Shown: positions 54,641 through 63,174 of the stretch, piece by piece | Layout of the letters: every line of letters starts with the position of its first letter | Numbering within the stretch: the stretch's first letter is position 1 | DNA from: Candidatus Accumulibacter cognatus | GTDB lineage: Bacteria; Pseudomonadota; Gammaproteobacteria; Burkholderiales; Rhodocyclaceae | Length of the DNA: 64,000 nucleotides | Reading direction: 5' to 3' | NCBI GenBank assembly: GCA_013414765.1 | Contig: CP058708.1 | Coordinates: 1,173,553-1,237,552 of the forward strand | The notes under the pieces: generated by a model | The model's input: the letters and a program-made list of their open reading frames with translations, nothing else | What the model was told of the DNA's origin: nothing | The model's database searches: none | Made by a program: the position numbers and the translations under genes

Positions 54641-54687
54641 GCGACATTCCTGACCAGTCACCCCAACGACTTTCCCGGTACGGCACG

Positions 54688-55845
54688 ATGATTCTTCCCC
54701 CGGCAATTCTCGGAATGCTTGGCGGCGGCCAACTCGGCCGCTTCTTCGTTGCGGCAGCGCACGAGATGGGCTACCCCGTCTGGGTTCTCGACCCCGATCC
54801 ACACAGCCCCGCAGCTCTGATCGCCGATCGTCATCTGCTGGCGGCGTACGAGGATTTTGCAGCACTGGACGAACTGGCGCAGGGCTGCGCGGCCATCAGC
54901 ACCGAGTTCGAGAACGTCCCGGCCGGCACCCTTGACTATCTCGACAAGTTCGTGGTCGTGCGCCCCTCGGCCGCCGCAGTCAGCGTCTGCCAGAACCGCA
55001 TCACCGAAAAGACCTTCCTGCGTGACCAGGCCCTGCCACACGCCGCCTTCGCCGCGGTGCACAGTGAACAGGATCTGCGCGAGGCCGCTGCCGGCCTTTT
55101 CCCCGGAATCCTGAAAGTCGCCCGCTTCGGTTACGATGGCAAGGGACAGGCCCTGGTCGCCAACCCTGAGCAGGCGATCGCCGCTTTCCAGCAGTTCAAG
55201 GGCGAGACCTGCGTGCTCGAACAGCGGCTCGCCCTCGATTACGAGGTTTCAGTGGTCCTGGCGCGCGACGAAAGCGGCATCGTGACAAGCTTTCCGGCCG
55301 CCGAGAACTGTCACCGCAAGGGCATTCTCGATGTCTCGCTGGTACCGGCGCGTGCATCGACCGAACTGCGTGCCGAGGCCGCCGCACTGGCTGCCAGGAT
55401 TGCCGAGGGCTTGGGTTATATCGGCACCCTGGCCGTCGAGTTCTTCGTCGTACGCGGCGAACTATTGATCAATGAAATGGCCCCACGCCCGCACAACAGC
55501 GGTCATTACACCCTCGACGCCTGCCTCACCAGTCAGTACGAGCAGCAAGTGCGTGCCCTGTGCAGCCTGCCGCTCGGCGAAACGCAGGCGCATTCGGCTG
55601 CGGTGATGGTCAATCTGCTCGGTGATCTCTGGTATGAAACCACACCAGCCGGCCATCACTACCGCGAGCCCGACTGGTCGAAACTGTACGCTTTTCCAAC
55701 CCTCAAGCTGCATCTCTACGGCAAGCATCACGCCCGTCCCGGTCGCAAGATGGGACACTTCACCGTTCTCGATGGTGACCCGGAACGTGCCCGGCGAGTC
55801 GCGATGGCCGCGCGCGCCGCGATCGGGATCGTCGATGCGCCCTGA
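54688..55845 (+). CDS. purK: 5-(carboxyamino)imidazole ribonucleotide synthase
   Basis: The protein is 385 aa from ATG at 54688, where homology begins (ILGMLGGGQLGRFFVAAA). The ATP-grasp motifs are KVARFGYDGKGQ, AENCHRKGILDVSLVPA and INEMAPRPHNSGHYT. It uses ATP and bicarbonate to make N5-CAIR, which PurE then converts. The frame overlaps the next gene's start by 11 bases. Confidence 0.96.
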   Translation: MILPPAILGMLGGGQLGRFFVAAAHEMGYPVWVLDPDPHSPAALIADRHLLAAYEDFAALDELAQGCAAISTEFENVPAGTLDYLDKFVVVRPSAAAVSVCQNRITEKTFLRDQALPHAAFAAVHSEQDLREAAAGLFPGILKVARFGYDGKGQALVANPEQAIAAFQQFKGETCVLEQRLALDYEVSVVLARDESGIVTSFPAAENCHRKGILDVSLVPARASTELRAEAAALAARIAEGLGYIGTLAVEFFVVRGELLINEMAPRPHNSGHYTLDACLTSQYEQQVRALCSLPLGETQAHSAAVMVNLLGDLWYETTPAGHHYREPDWSKLYAFPTLKLHLYGKHHARPGRKMGHFTVLDGDPERARRVAMAARAAIGIVDAP

Positions 55846-56863
55846 AAAAAACGACCTCGATCATGCCGTAGCGCTGCTGCAAGCCGGCGAACTAGTTGCC
55901 TTTCCAACCGAGACGGTCTATGGCCTCGGCGCCGATGCCGCCAACCCGGTCGCCGTCGCCCGGATCTTTGCGGCCAAGCGGCGACCGGCTGATCACCCGC
56001 TGATCGTACACCTGCCGGCTGACGGCTATCTCGACCGCTGGGCACGGGACATTCCCAGCGCCGCCTGGGAACTCGCGGAAGCCTTCTGGCCCGGCCCGCT
56101 GACCCTGATCCTCAAGCGCGCGGCGGCGGTACCGAAGGTTGTCACCGGCGGTCAGGACAGCGTCGGCCTGCGGGTGCCGGCGCACCCCCTGGCACTGGAC
56201 CTGCTGCGCACCTATGCCCGCGCCGGCGGCGGGCTGTCCGGCATGTGTGGCATCGCCGCACCGTCGGCCAACCGCTTCGGCCGCATCAGCCCGACCGCGG
56301 CCGCACATGTACGCGAGGAACTCGGCAATGCCGTACCCCTGATCCTCGACGGCGGCCGCTGCCCGGTCGGCATCGAGTCGACGATTCTCGATCTAACACC
56401 CGCTGAGTCGCTGCCGCCGCGTCTGCTGCGCCTGGGGCGGGTCACTCCCGAACAGATCGCAACGGTCATCGGCGTCATGCCACAGATCGTCACTCGTCCG
56501 CCGGACGGCGACATACCGCGGGTTTCCGGTTCGCTGGCCGCGCACTACGCGCCAACGACGCCACTGCGCCTGGTACCACCCGCGCGCCTTTTCGAGGTCA
56601 TCGACCTTTTGCAGAGCACGGGTCGGCGCTGTGCCGTACTCTTTCACAGTCGCTTGCCCGCTACGCCGACAGCACACACTTGCCGCCGCTTGCCGGCCAA
56701 TCCACGCGCTTACGCCAGTGCGCTCTACGCTGCCCTGCGTGAACTGGATCAGGCCGACGCCGAGCTGATCATCGTCGAGGAAATTCCGGCAACCCCGACC
56801 TGGGCAGCAGTTGCCGACCGTCTACAACGGGCGGCAGCCGGTGGCGGCGCCTCAGGAGCCTGA
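55835..56863 (+). CDS. Sua5/TsaC-type L-threonylcarbamoyladenylate synthase
   Basis: The protein is 342 aa from ATG at 55835, inside the end of purK. The YrdC domain at 1-200 has FPTETVYGLGADA, KRRPADHPLIVHL, WPGPLTLIL and APSANRFGRISPT. A further 100 or so residues after RVSGSLAAHYAPTTPL form a Sua5-type C-terminal domain, so this is the longer Sua5 form rather than TsaC. It makes the threonylcarbamoyl donor for tRNA t6A37. Confidence 0.93.
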   Translation: MRPEKNDLDHAVALLQAGELVAFPTETVYGLGADAANPVAVARIFAAKRRPADHPLIVHLPADGYLDRWARDIPSAAWELAEAFWPGPLTLILKRAAAVPKVVTGGQDSVGLRVPAHPLALDLLRTYARAGGGLSGMCGIAAPSANRFGRISPTAAAHVREELGNAVPLILDGGRCPVGIESTILDLTPAESLPPRLLRLGRVTPEQIATVIGVMPQIVTRPPDGDIPRVSGSLAAHYAPTTPLRLVPPARLFEVIDLLQSTGRRCAVLFHSRLPATPTAHTCRRLPANPRAYASALYAALRELDQADAELIIVEEIPATPTWAAVADRLQRAAAGGGASGA

Positions 56864-57001
56864 TCCGTTATACAGCGGGATCGGCAAATTTAAGATAGAA
56901 CTGGGCCAAAAAATCTCCGGGACCAGACGACCAGACTGTCATCGCGCTTTTTCCCTACAAGGCGCTAGAATTGCGGATTTTCAACGCTTGGCGGTGACTT
57001 G

Positions 57002-58123
57002 ATGGAGCAAACCCCGCGACCGTCACCCTCAGCTCCTGCCAGAGCCAACGAAACCCCTGCGCCGCCACCCGCACGTTTGTTGCGGCTGTCGCGGTATCTG
57101 GCGCTGGCTTACCTCGTGTTGATCATCTACGCGAGCCTGTATCCCTTCGCCAACTGGCGCGACCTCGGCGTCTCACCGCTGGAGTTCATTGACGCGGCCT
57201 GGCCGCGTTACTGGACAGTTTTCGACCTGATGGTCAACGTCCTTGCCTACGTGCCGCTGGGCTTTCTGCTGGCGCTGGCGCTGGAGCCGCGCCGGCTGCC
57301 CGGCGGGCGCTGGACCGCAACCCTCGTCGCACTACTGCTTGGCAGCCTGTTGAGTCTGGCCATGGAATTCCTGCAGAATTGGTTGCCTTCACGCGTGTCT
57401 TCGAACCTTGACCTGGCATGCAACACCGCCGGTACTGCCATCGGCGCGGTGATCGCGTTCTCCAGTGGCCGGCAAATCTTCCGGCGCATCGGCGAGATCC
57501 AGCAGACCCTTCTGGCGCCGCTGGAGCACCTCGAACTCGGTCTGGTGCTGCTCGGCACCTGGCTGTTGACGCAGCTCTCTCCGGAAACACTGTTGTTCAC
57601 CACCGGCGACCTGCGCAGCGTGCTCGAACTGACGCCTGCGGTTCCCTACGCGGCGCACTCGTTCTTCGTTCTCGAAGCCAGTGTCATTGCGCTTAACACC
57701 ATCGTCATCGGCCTTTTGGCACGCACACTGCTGGCCGACCAGGCCGCGCCGCATCTCGCGCTGCTGCTCTTCTTCGTGCTCGCCCTGGCCATCAGGACGT
57801 TTGCCGCGGCGGTCCTGGTTGCTCCGCAGGAGGCTTTTGCCTGGCTGACACCGGGTGCCGAGCTCGGGCTGCTGATCGGTGGCGTGCTGCTCTCGCTGCT
57901 GCTGCTGCTGCCGGCGCCCATCCGTATCGCGTTGGCTGGTGTAGCGCTGATGGCCGGTAGCGCGCTGGTCAATCTGACGCCGGCCAACCCCTACTCGGAA
58001 GCGGCCTTGGCAGCCTGGCGACAAGGACACTTCCTCAACTTCAACGGCCTCACGCGCTGGGTCGCCAGTTTCTGGCCCTTCATCGCCCTGCCCTATCTGA
58101 CCTTGGTCGGCCGCCACTTGTAG
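57002..58123 (+). CDS. VanZ-family multi-pass membrane protein
   Basis: The protein is 373 aa with about ten hydrophobic segments. The VanZ-like part occupies the first 160 residues, with YASLYPFANWRD, NVLAYVPLGFLLALAL, SLAMEFLQNWLPSRVSSNLDL and NTAGTAIGA. The C-terminal half is an extra hydrophobic block of unknown role. VanZ proteins were linked to low-level teicoplanin resistance, but most chromosomal members have no known function. A TTG immediately before the ATG is not needed. Confidence 0.85.
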   Translation: MEQTPRPSPSAPARANETPAPPPARLLRLSRYLALAYLVLIIYASLYPFANWRDLGVSPLEFIDAAWPRYWTVFDLMVNVLAYVPLGFLLALALEPRRLPGGRWTATLVALLLGSLLSLAMEFLQNWLPSRVSSNLDLACNTAGTAIGAVIAFSSGRQIFRRIGEIQQTLLAPLEHLELGLVLLGTWLLTQLSPETLLFTTGDLRSVLELTPAVPYAAHSFFVLEASVIALNTIVIGLLARTLLADQAAPHLALLLFFVLALAIRTFAAAVLVAPQEAFAWLTPGAELGLLIGGVLLSLLLLLPAPIRIALAGVALMAGSALVNLTPANPYSEAALAAWRQGHFLNFNGLTRWVASFWPFIALPYLTLVGRHL

Positions 58124-58136
58124 ACCGGTTGGCCGC

Positions 58137-59165
58137 TCAAACCTCGCCCGGTTGGCGGCGAGCACGCAACTGGCGTTCCCAGGCAGCGAGTTGGGGCGCT
58201 CGTTGCTCAATGTCGGCCGCCAGGTGCATTTCGAGTCGTTCAAGCAGCGCAAGATCCTCGGGACCAACAGCCTGCGGGCAGATGCACTGCAGATGCAGCA
58301 CCAGATCGCCGACTGCAGCACCTTGTCGGTGTGGGAAACCCAGGCCCGTCAGACGTTGCTCAAGCGAACGCTGCGGCGGCAGTTCGAAGCGGGTCGTGCC
58401 ACGCAGGGTCGGCACCTCGACATGGCCACCGCCGAGCAGGCGGAAAATGCTCACTGGCAGTTGACAATGCAGATCATGGCCATCGAGGACGAACAGCGGA
58501 TGTGCGGCCAGGCTGATTTCAAGGTAGAGGTCGCCAGCGATGGCGTTGCCGGGAGTCAGTGGCGCCTGTCGGGCCAGGCGCAGTCGCTCGCCGTCGCGCA
58601 GCCCCGGCGGCACGCGCACGGCCAGAGTACGCCATTCCTGGCGCCAGCCACTGCCCATGCAATCGTTGCACTCCGTTTCGCGCAGATAACCGCGCCCGGC
58701 GCATCCTTCGCACACACTCGTGCCGCCACCTTTACGAGCGACCCGACCGCAGCCGTTGCAGCGCGGACAAGGCAGCGAGTGCTTGTGCTGCAAGCGACCG
58801 CTGCCACGGCAGCTCGCACAGCGAAAGTGATGCAGCAGTTCGATGTTTTTCAGGCAACCCGCCGCCGCTTCTTCGAGCGTCAGTGTCAGGGATTGCGTCA
58901 GATCCTCGGCAACCGGAGCGGCGGCAGGCGGGCGGCCCTCCCTGGCCGCTGCCGCCTGCGTCAACCGCCATTCGGCCAGGCGTTGCGGGTCGAGCAGCAG
59001 TTCGTAGGCAGCCTGGATGCGCAAGAACTCTTTGCCGGCTGCCGACGAGTGGTTACGATCCGGGTGCCACTGCATGACCAGCCGACGATACGCGCGCTTG
59101 ACTTCGTCAAGCGATGCATGGCGGTGTACGCCAAGAATGACGTACGGGTCCTCGCGGATATTCAT
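58137..59165 (-). CDS. DnaJ-like co-chaperone
   Basis: The protein is 342 aa. The J-domain is at 1-65 with HPD in VMQWHPDRN. The Gly/Phe region of classical DnaJ is replaced by an Ala-rich linker. A four-repeat zinc finger follows (CASCRGSG, CPRCNGCGR, CEGCAGRG, CNDCMGSG), then a DnaJ C-terminal substrate-binding part with LAVRVPPGLRDGERLRL. It is shorter than housekeeping DnaJ (around 375 aa) and not next to dnaK, so it is likely a secondary co-chaperone. It converges on the VanZ gene. Confidence 0.88.
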   Translation of the reverse strand: MNIREDPYVILGVHRHASLDEVKRAYRRLVMQWHPDRNHSSAAGKEFLRIQAAYELLLDPQRLAEWRLTQAAAAREGRPPAAAPVAEDLTQSLTLTLEEAAAGCLKNIELLHHFRCASCRGSGRLQHKHSLPCPRCNGCGRVARKGGGTSVCEGCAGRGYLRETECNDCMGSGWRQEWRTLAVRVPPGLRDGERLRLARQAPLTPGNAIAGDLYLEISLAAHPLFVLDGHDLHCQLPVSIFRLLGGGHVEVPTLRGTTRFELPPQRSLEQRLTGLGFPHRQGAAVGDLVLHLQCICPQAVGPEDLALLERLEMHLAADIEQRAPQLAAWERQLRARRQPGEV

Positions 59166-59367
59166 GAATGGTCAGAATGGGCATCGGTGAGGCGACCGCG
59201 GCAGGGGTTCCCGACCATCGACACCAAGGCTACCGGCATTTTATGCGATATCGCTGCCCGCAGTCGGCAGATTTGCAGACTGATGTGTGCTACCGGCAAC
59301 GGCGAGAGCAGAATCGGGGTTAGAATCAGGCGCCGCAGCCAGCAATCCACCCGAAGGAGCCTGCCTT

Positions 59368-59676
59368 ATGAGCTATTTCAAGCATCATGTTTTTTTCTGC
59401 TGCAACCAGCGCGGCGAGGGCGAGACCTGCTGCAACAATGCCGGCGCCACCACCGCCCAGACCTACGCCAAGGACCGCATCGGCGAACTGCGCCTCAAGG
59501 GCGCCGGCAAGATCCGCATCAACAAGGCCGGCTGCATGGACCGTTGCGACCAGGGACCGGTACTGGTCGTCTACCCTGAAGGGGTGTGGTACAGCTACGT
59601 CGACTGCGAAGACATCGAGGAGATCATCCAGGAGCATCTGGTACACGGGCGGGTCGTCGACCGTCTGCGCATCTAA
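59368..59676 (+). CDS. Thioredoxin-like [2Fe-2S] ferredoxin
   Basis: The protein is 102 aa from ATG at 59368 behind GAAGGAG. Four cluster Cys appear as FFCCNQRGEGETCC and GCMDRCDQGP, and VVYPEGVWYSYV follows, the pattern of the shethna-type thioredoxin-fold ferredoxins related to NuoE. It probably carries electrons in the cytoplasm; partner unknown. The hydrolase gene follows 34 bases later on the same strand. Confidence 0.92.
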   Translation: MSYFKHHVFFCCNQRGEGETCCNNAGATTAQTYAKDRIGELRLKGAGKIRINKAGCMDRCDQGPVLVVYPEGVWYSYVDCEDIEEIIQEHLVHGRVVDRLRI

Positions 59677-59710
59677 ACCGAAACAGCGCGACATCAGTGA
59701 AGGAAAAACG

Positions 59711-60349
59711 ATGAGACCGCAGGCAGAACAACTGCTGATCGATGGACCGGTCGGCAAGATCGACATCACCGTCGAGAATCCCGGCGCGCCGCGCGGTATC
59801 GCGCTGATCGCCCATCCGCACCCGCTGTTCGGCGGCGGCAATACCAACAAGGTGGTGCAGACGCTGGCGCGCACCTTCGTCCACTTCGACTACGTGGCGC
59901 TGCGTCCCAATTTCCGTGGCATCGGCCTGAGCGAGGGAAAACACGACGAGGGTAACGGCGAAAGCCAGGACCTGCTGGCCGTGCTCGAGGAAGCCATGTG
60001 TCGCTATGGCAATCTGCCGGTCGCGCTCGCCGGTTTCTCCTTCGGCGCCTATGTGGTGACCCGCGTCGCCGAAGCACTGCTCGCAGCCGGCCACCCTGCA
60101 CAGCGGCTGGTGCTCGTCGGCACCGCCTCGGGTTTTGTCGAAGGCGCTCGCACTTACCACACCAAGGCCGTGCCGAGAGATACCATCGTCATTCACGGTT
60201 CCGAAGACACCACTGTGCCGCTGGTCAACGTCATTGCCTGGGCCAAGCCGCTGGACCTGCCGGTCATCGTCGTTCCCGGCGCCGACCATTTCTTTCACCG
60301 TCGCCTGCACCTGATCCGCGAAATCGTCAGCCACGCATGGCGGCACTGA
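59711..60349 (+). CDS. Alpha/beta hydrolase (COG2945-like)
   Basis: The protein is 212 aa from ATG at 59711 with AAGGA upstream. Motifs are ALIAHPHPLFGGGNTNKVV, RPNFRGIGLSEG, the nucleophile elbow GFSFGAYV, the acid in IHGSEDTTVP and His in PGADHFFHRR, the typical small hydrolase group COG2945. Substrate unknown. It probably shares a transcript with the ferredoxin gene. Confidence 0.9.
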   Translation: MRPQAEQLLIDGPVGKIDITVENPGAPRGIALIAHPHPLFGGGNTNKVVQTLARTFVHFDYVALRPNFRGIGLSEGKHDEGNGESQDLLAVLEEAMCRYGNLPVALAGFSFGAYVVTRVAEALLAAGHPAQRLVLVGTASGFVEGARTYHTKAVPRDTIVIHGSEDTTVPLVNVIAWAKPLDLPVIVVPGADHFFHRRLHLIREIVSHAWRH

Positions 60350-60375
60350 GCGGTACGGATACCCGTCAGACGCCG

Positions 60376-61140
60376 TCAGTCGATCCGCCGAACGACCCCA
60401 CACACCGGACACCCCTGCATCGAAAACGGCTTCTCCAGCCGGCACTGCGCGAGCAGCACGTCGTCCCGGAAAAGTTCGCGCGTTTCCCCGTCCGCGGCGA
60501 TCCGTCCTTCGTGAAGAACAACGGTGCGCTCGCAGAGATCCATCACTAGGTCGAGATCGTGGCTGGCAATGATCCGGGTGTGGCGAAAGTCCTTGACCAG
60601 CGCCATCAGTTGCCGGCGTGCGAACGGATCGAGGCCACTGGTCGGTTCATCCAGGACGAGAATGTCTGGCGACATGGCCAGCACCGTGGCGATGGCGACG
60701 CGCTTTTTCTCGCCACCGGAAAGCAGGTACGGTGGCTTGTCGCGCAAGTGCCAGGCGCCGACCAGAACGAGGGCATCACGGCTGCGCTCTTCGGCCTCGG
60801 CCGGCGGCAAGCCGAGATTGAGCGGCCCGAAGGCGACGTCGTCCAGGACTGTCGGCATGAACAACTGATCGTCGGGATCCTGGAAGACCATGCCGACGGT
60901 GCGCCGGATCTGTGGCAGGGTGGCCTTGACCAGTGGGAATTCGCCCACTCGCACCTCACCCGAGCTGGAAACCAGGCAACCGTTCAGGTGCAGCAGCAGC
61001 GTCGACTTGCCAGCGCCATTGGCACCGATGACGCCAACGCACTCGCCGTGCGTGATGCGGAGCGAAACATCGGTTAGCGCGGCGGTACCATCCGGATAGA
61101 CATGGCCAAGGCGCTTCAGCTCGATGAGATGATGACTCAC
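60376..61140 (-). CDS. cbiO: Cobalt/nickel ECF transporter ATPase
   Basis: The protein is 254 aa from a GTG overlapping the cbiQ stop (GTGA). Walker A is GANGAGKST, the Q-loop region VGMVFQDPDDQLFMPTV is typical of ECF ATPases, the signature is LSGGEKKRVAIA, and Walker B is ILVLDEPTSGLD. The C-terminus has an unusual Cys pair, QGCPVCGVV. It drives uptake of cobalt or nickel with CbiM/N and CbiQ. Confidence 0.92.
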   Translation of the reverse strand: MSHHLIELKRLGHVYPDGTAALTDVSLRITHGECVGVIGANGAGKSTLLLHLNGCLVSSSGEVRVGEFPLVKATLPQIRRTVGMVFQDPDDQLFMPTVLDDVAFGPLNLGLPPAEAEERSRDALVLVGAWHLRDKPPYLLSGGEKKRVAIATVLAMSPDILVLDEPTSGLDPFARRQLMALVKDFRHTRIIASHDLDLVMDLCERTVVLHEGRIAADGETRELFRDDVLLAQCRLEKPFSMQGCPVCGVVRRID

Positions 61141-61946
61141 GGCAGCACCCGCCCGACCAGCACACCAAGAAGCTGCGACGCATCGTACGCACGCAACAGA
61201 CCGAAGAGGAGCAGCCAGCCAGCGACAAAGGCGACTTCGCCGCTACCGAAATTCCCCACCTTCCGGCTGTGGAAATCACCGCGGTAGGCCCTGGCGAGCA
61301 TCGCCATGTGGATGCGATCTGCCCGCTGCCAGGTTCGCAGCAGGAGAAATCCGATCAGCGAGGCGACGGTCGGCAAGTGCGGTGAGCGGCCACACGAGCG
61401 CAGTTCCAGCGCGCGAACGCTGCGCCTGGCGTCCTCGATCAGGACAAAGAGGTAGCGGTAGAGGAACTGCATCTGCATCGCCAGGACCCTCGGCATGCCG
61501 AGGCGCTCAAGCGCTTCACAAACCGCAGGAAATCCGGTCACACCGATGAGAATCAGCGCGGCACTGAGAGTGAGCACGGCACGCACGACGATCGACGCGC
61601 AGGAAATCCAGCCGGCGCTGATCGGGATCGCCCCCAGCTTGAAAAGCACCTGCTGGTCGAAAAGCGGGTTGAAGAGGCCAATCGCCAGCGCGAACGGGAT
61701 GGCCACGGCAACGTTCCCGGCGACATACGCCGTCGGCAGCTTGCCGAGTGCGGCCAGAACGATCGGAAAAATGAAAAATGGCAGTAGGGCCGCTACCGTA
61801 TATCGGTCGAAAGACGCCACGACAACGATGAAAGCCAGCGTCGCCACCACCTTGGCGCGGGCATCGAGACGGTGGATGGCGGTATCCGCGCGGGCAAACT
61901 GGTCGAGGCGACGAAAGTTTGCGGCCATGCCCTCGATCGATGCCAT
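61137..61946 (-). CDS. cbiQ: Cobalt/nickel ECF transporter membrane (T) component
   Basis: The protein is 269 aa with several membrane segments. The T-component motifs are HRLDARAKVVATLAFI and, in the coupling helices, EDARRSVRALELRSCG and RADRIHMAMLARAYRG. It links CbiO to the substrate-binding component. The stop overlaps the cbiO start. Confidence 0.92.
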   Translation of the reverse strand: MASIEGMAANFRRLDQFARADTAIHRLDARAKVVATLAFIVVVASFDRYTVAALLPFFIFPIVLAALGKLPTAYVAGNVAVAIPFALAIGLFNPLFDQQVLFKLGAIPISAGWISCASIVVRAVLTLSAALILIGVTGFPAVCEALERLGMPRVLAMQMQFLYRYLFVLIEDARRSVRALELRSCGRSPHLPTVASLIGFLLLRTWQRADRIHMAMLARAYRGDFHSRKVGNFGSGEVAFVAGWLLLFGLLRAYDASQLLGVLVGRVLP

Positions 61947-61996
61947 GCGGCGCGCTCAGAGGGGAAGCAAGGCGACTGACACCCGGCAGCACGCCG

Positions 61997-63073
61997 TCAA
62001 GGCAAGCCACCGGCACGCGGCATGCGGTGAGCGCATTTCTTGAGCAGGAAGCCGATCAGAAATGCCAGCAGCAGAGCCAGCAGACCGCCGACGATCCCCG
62101 AAACGCTGCTGCCGAGCCGGCTTTCCGGAAGGGCTTCGCCATGCGCGTCGTTTGTATCGCTGCCTCCGTTCTCCTGCGCTTCAGCATCGTCCTTCCGGAA
62201 GGCATAATCCGGCAGGATCGCGATCCTTTCCTGGAGCGCGGCCAGTGCGGCGTGGATTCCCTGCTCGGGTCCCTTGAGCCCGGCCTCGCCGCTTACCTGG
62301 GCAATCGCCCATTCGAGTCCGTCCGGGTCTTTCGACGCAAACCAGGAAAACAGTCCACCGGTCAGCACGGCCCCGGCGAGGAAAGCCAGCAGCAGCGTGC
62401 GCAGCGATGGCTGGCCAGGCGTGACCGTCGACCGGGCTGCACCGATCAATTCTGGCCGCGCACGATGGACGAACGAGACGATCGCGGCCGTCAGCACGCC
62501 TTCGACCATTCCGATAGCCAGATGAATGGGCTGCATGAACAGCACGAAAGTGGCAAAAGGCAGCGACGAAATCCCCGAGCTGACCGTCTCGACGACGACC
62601 CCGAACGCTCCCAGTTGCAGCCCGACGGTCGCCGCGACGATGGCCGCCACGCTCAGGCGCAGCTGGCCTGGCCGCTCACCGGCGATTTTCCGATAGATCA
62701 GGGGGTAGGCAATGAATGCCGGCAAAAATCCCAGATTGAAGAGGTTGCAGCCGAGAGCCAGCAGACCGCCGTCGGCAAAGAACAGTGCCTGCACCACCAG
62801 TACCGAGGCAATGGTCAGAAAAGCTGCATGCGGCCCGAGCAGAATCGCCAGCAGCAGCCCGCCGCCGAGATGGCCACTCGAACCGGTGCCGGGGATGCTG
62901 AAGTTGATCATCTGGGCAGCAAAAAGGAAGGCGCCGAGAACGCCCATCAACGGCACCTTGCGCTCATCGAGTTCGTCCGTGACCTTTTTCGAGCAATAGG
63001 CAATGGTGCCCGCCGATACTGCCCACATCGTTCCGCCAACAGCCGGCGACAACAGTGCATCCGCCATGTGCAT
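61997..63073 (-). CDS. cbiM: CbiM-type substrate component with fused CbiN/PDGLE domain
   Basis: The protein is 358 aa from ATG at 63073; MHMADALLSP gives the conserved N-terminal Met-His metal-binding start, so upstream ATGs are rejected. The CbiM domain (about 1-210) has GTGSSGHLGGGLL and HAAFLTIASVLVVQALFFADGG (motifs VQALFFADGG and GTGSSGHLGG). A linker leads to a PDGLE/CbiN-type region with SKDPDGLEWAIAQ and a C-terminal membrane segment (GLLALLLAFLIGFLL). The fusion resembles NikMN-type proteins. Metal preference, Co or Ni, cannot be decided. Confidence 0.9.
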   Translation of the reverse strand: MHMADALLSPAVGGTMWAVSAGTIAYCSKKVTDELDERKVPLMGVLGAFLFAAQMINFSIPGTGSSGHLGGGLLLAILLGPHAAFLTIASVLVVQALFFADGGLLALGCNLFNLGFLPAFIAYPLIYRKIAGERPGQLRLSVAAIVAATVGLQLGAFGVVVETVSSGISSLPFATFVLFMQPIHLAIGMVEGVLTAAIVSFVHRARPELIGAARSTVTPGQPSLRTLLLAFLAGAVLTGGLFSWFASKDPDGLEWAIAQVSGEAGLKGPEQGIHAALAALQERIAILPDYAFRKDDAEAQENGGSDTNDAHGEALPESRLGSSVSGIVGGLLALLLAFLIGFLLKKCAHRMPRAGGLP

Positions 63074-63174
63074 GATTTTCTCCCGCCCAATGATCGCGCC
63101 AACACGGGCGGATTCTGTCACAAAGCGAAGCACCGCTGTGGTCTGCGGAGCTGCACGGCGCTGCAGGGCGAGGC

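Noticed and set aside
63074-63174. Cobalamin or nickel/cobalt riboswitch upstream of cbiM
   Set aside because: The leader is only about 100 bases and lacks recognisable conserved core motifs of those riboswitches.
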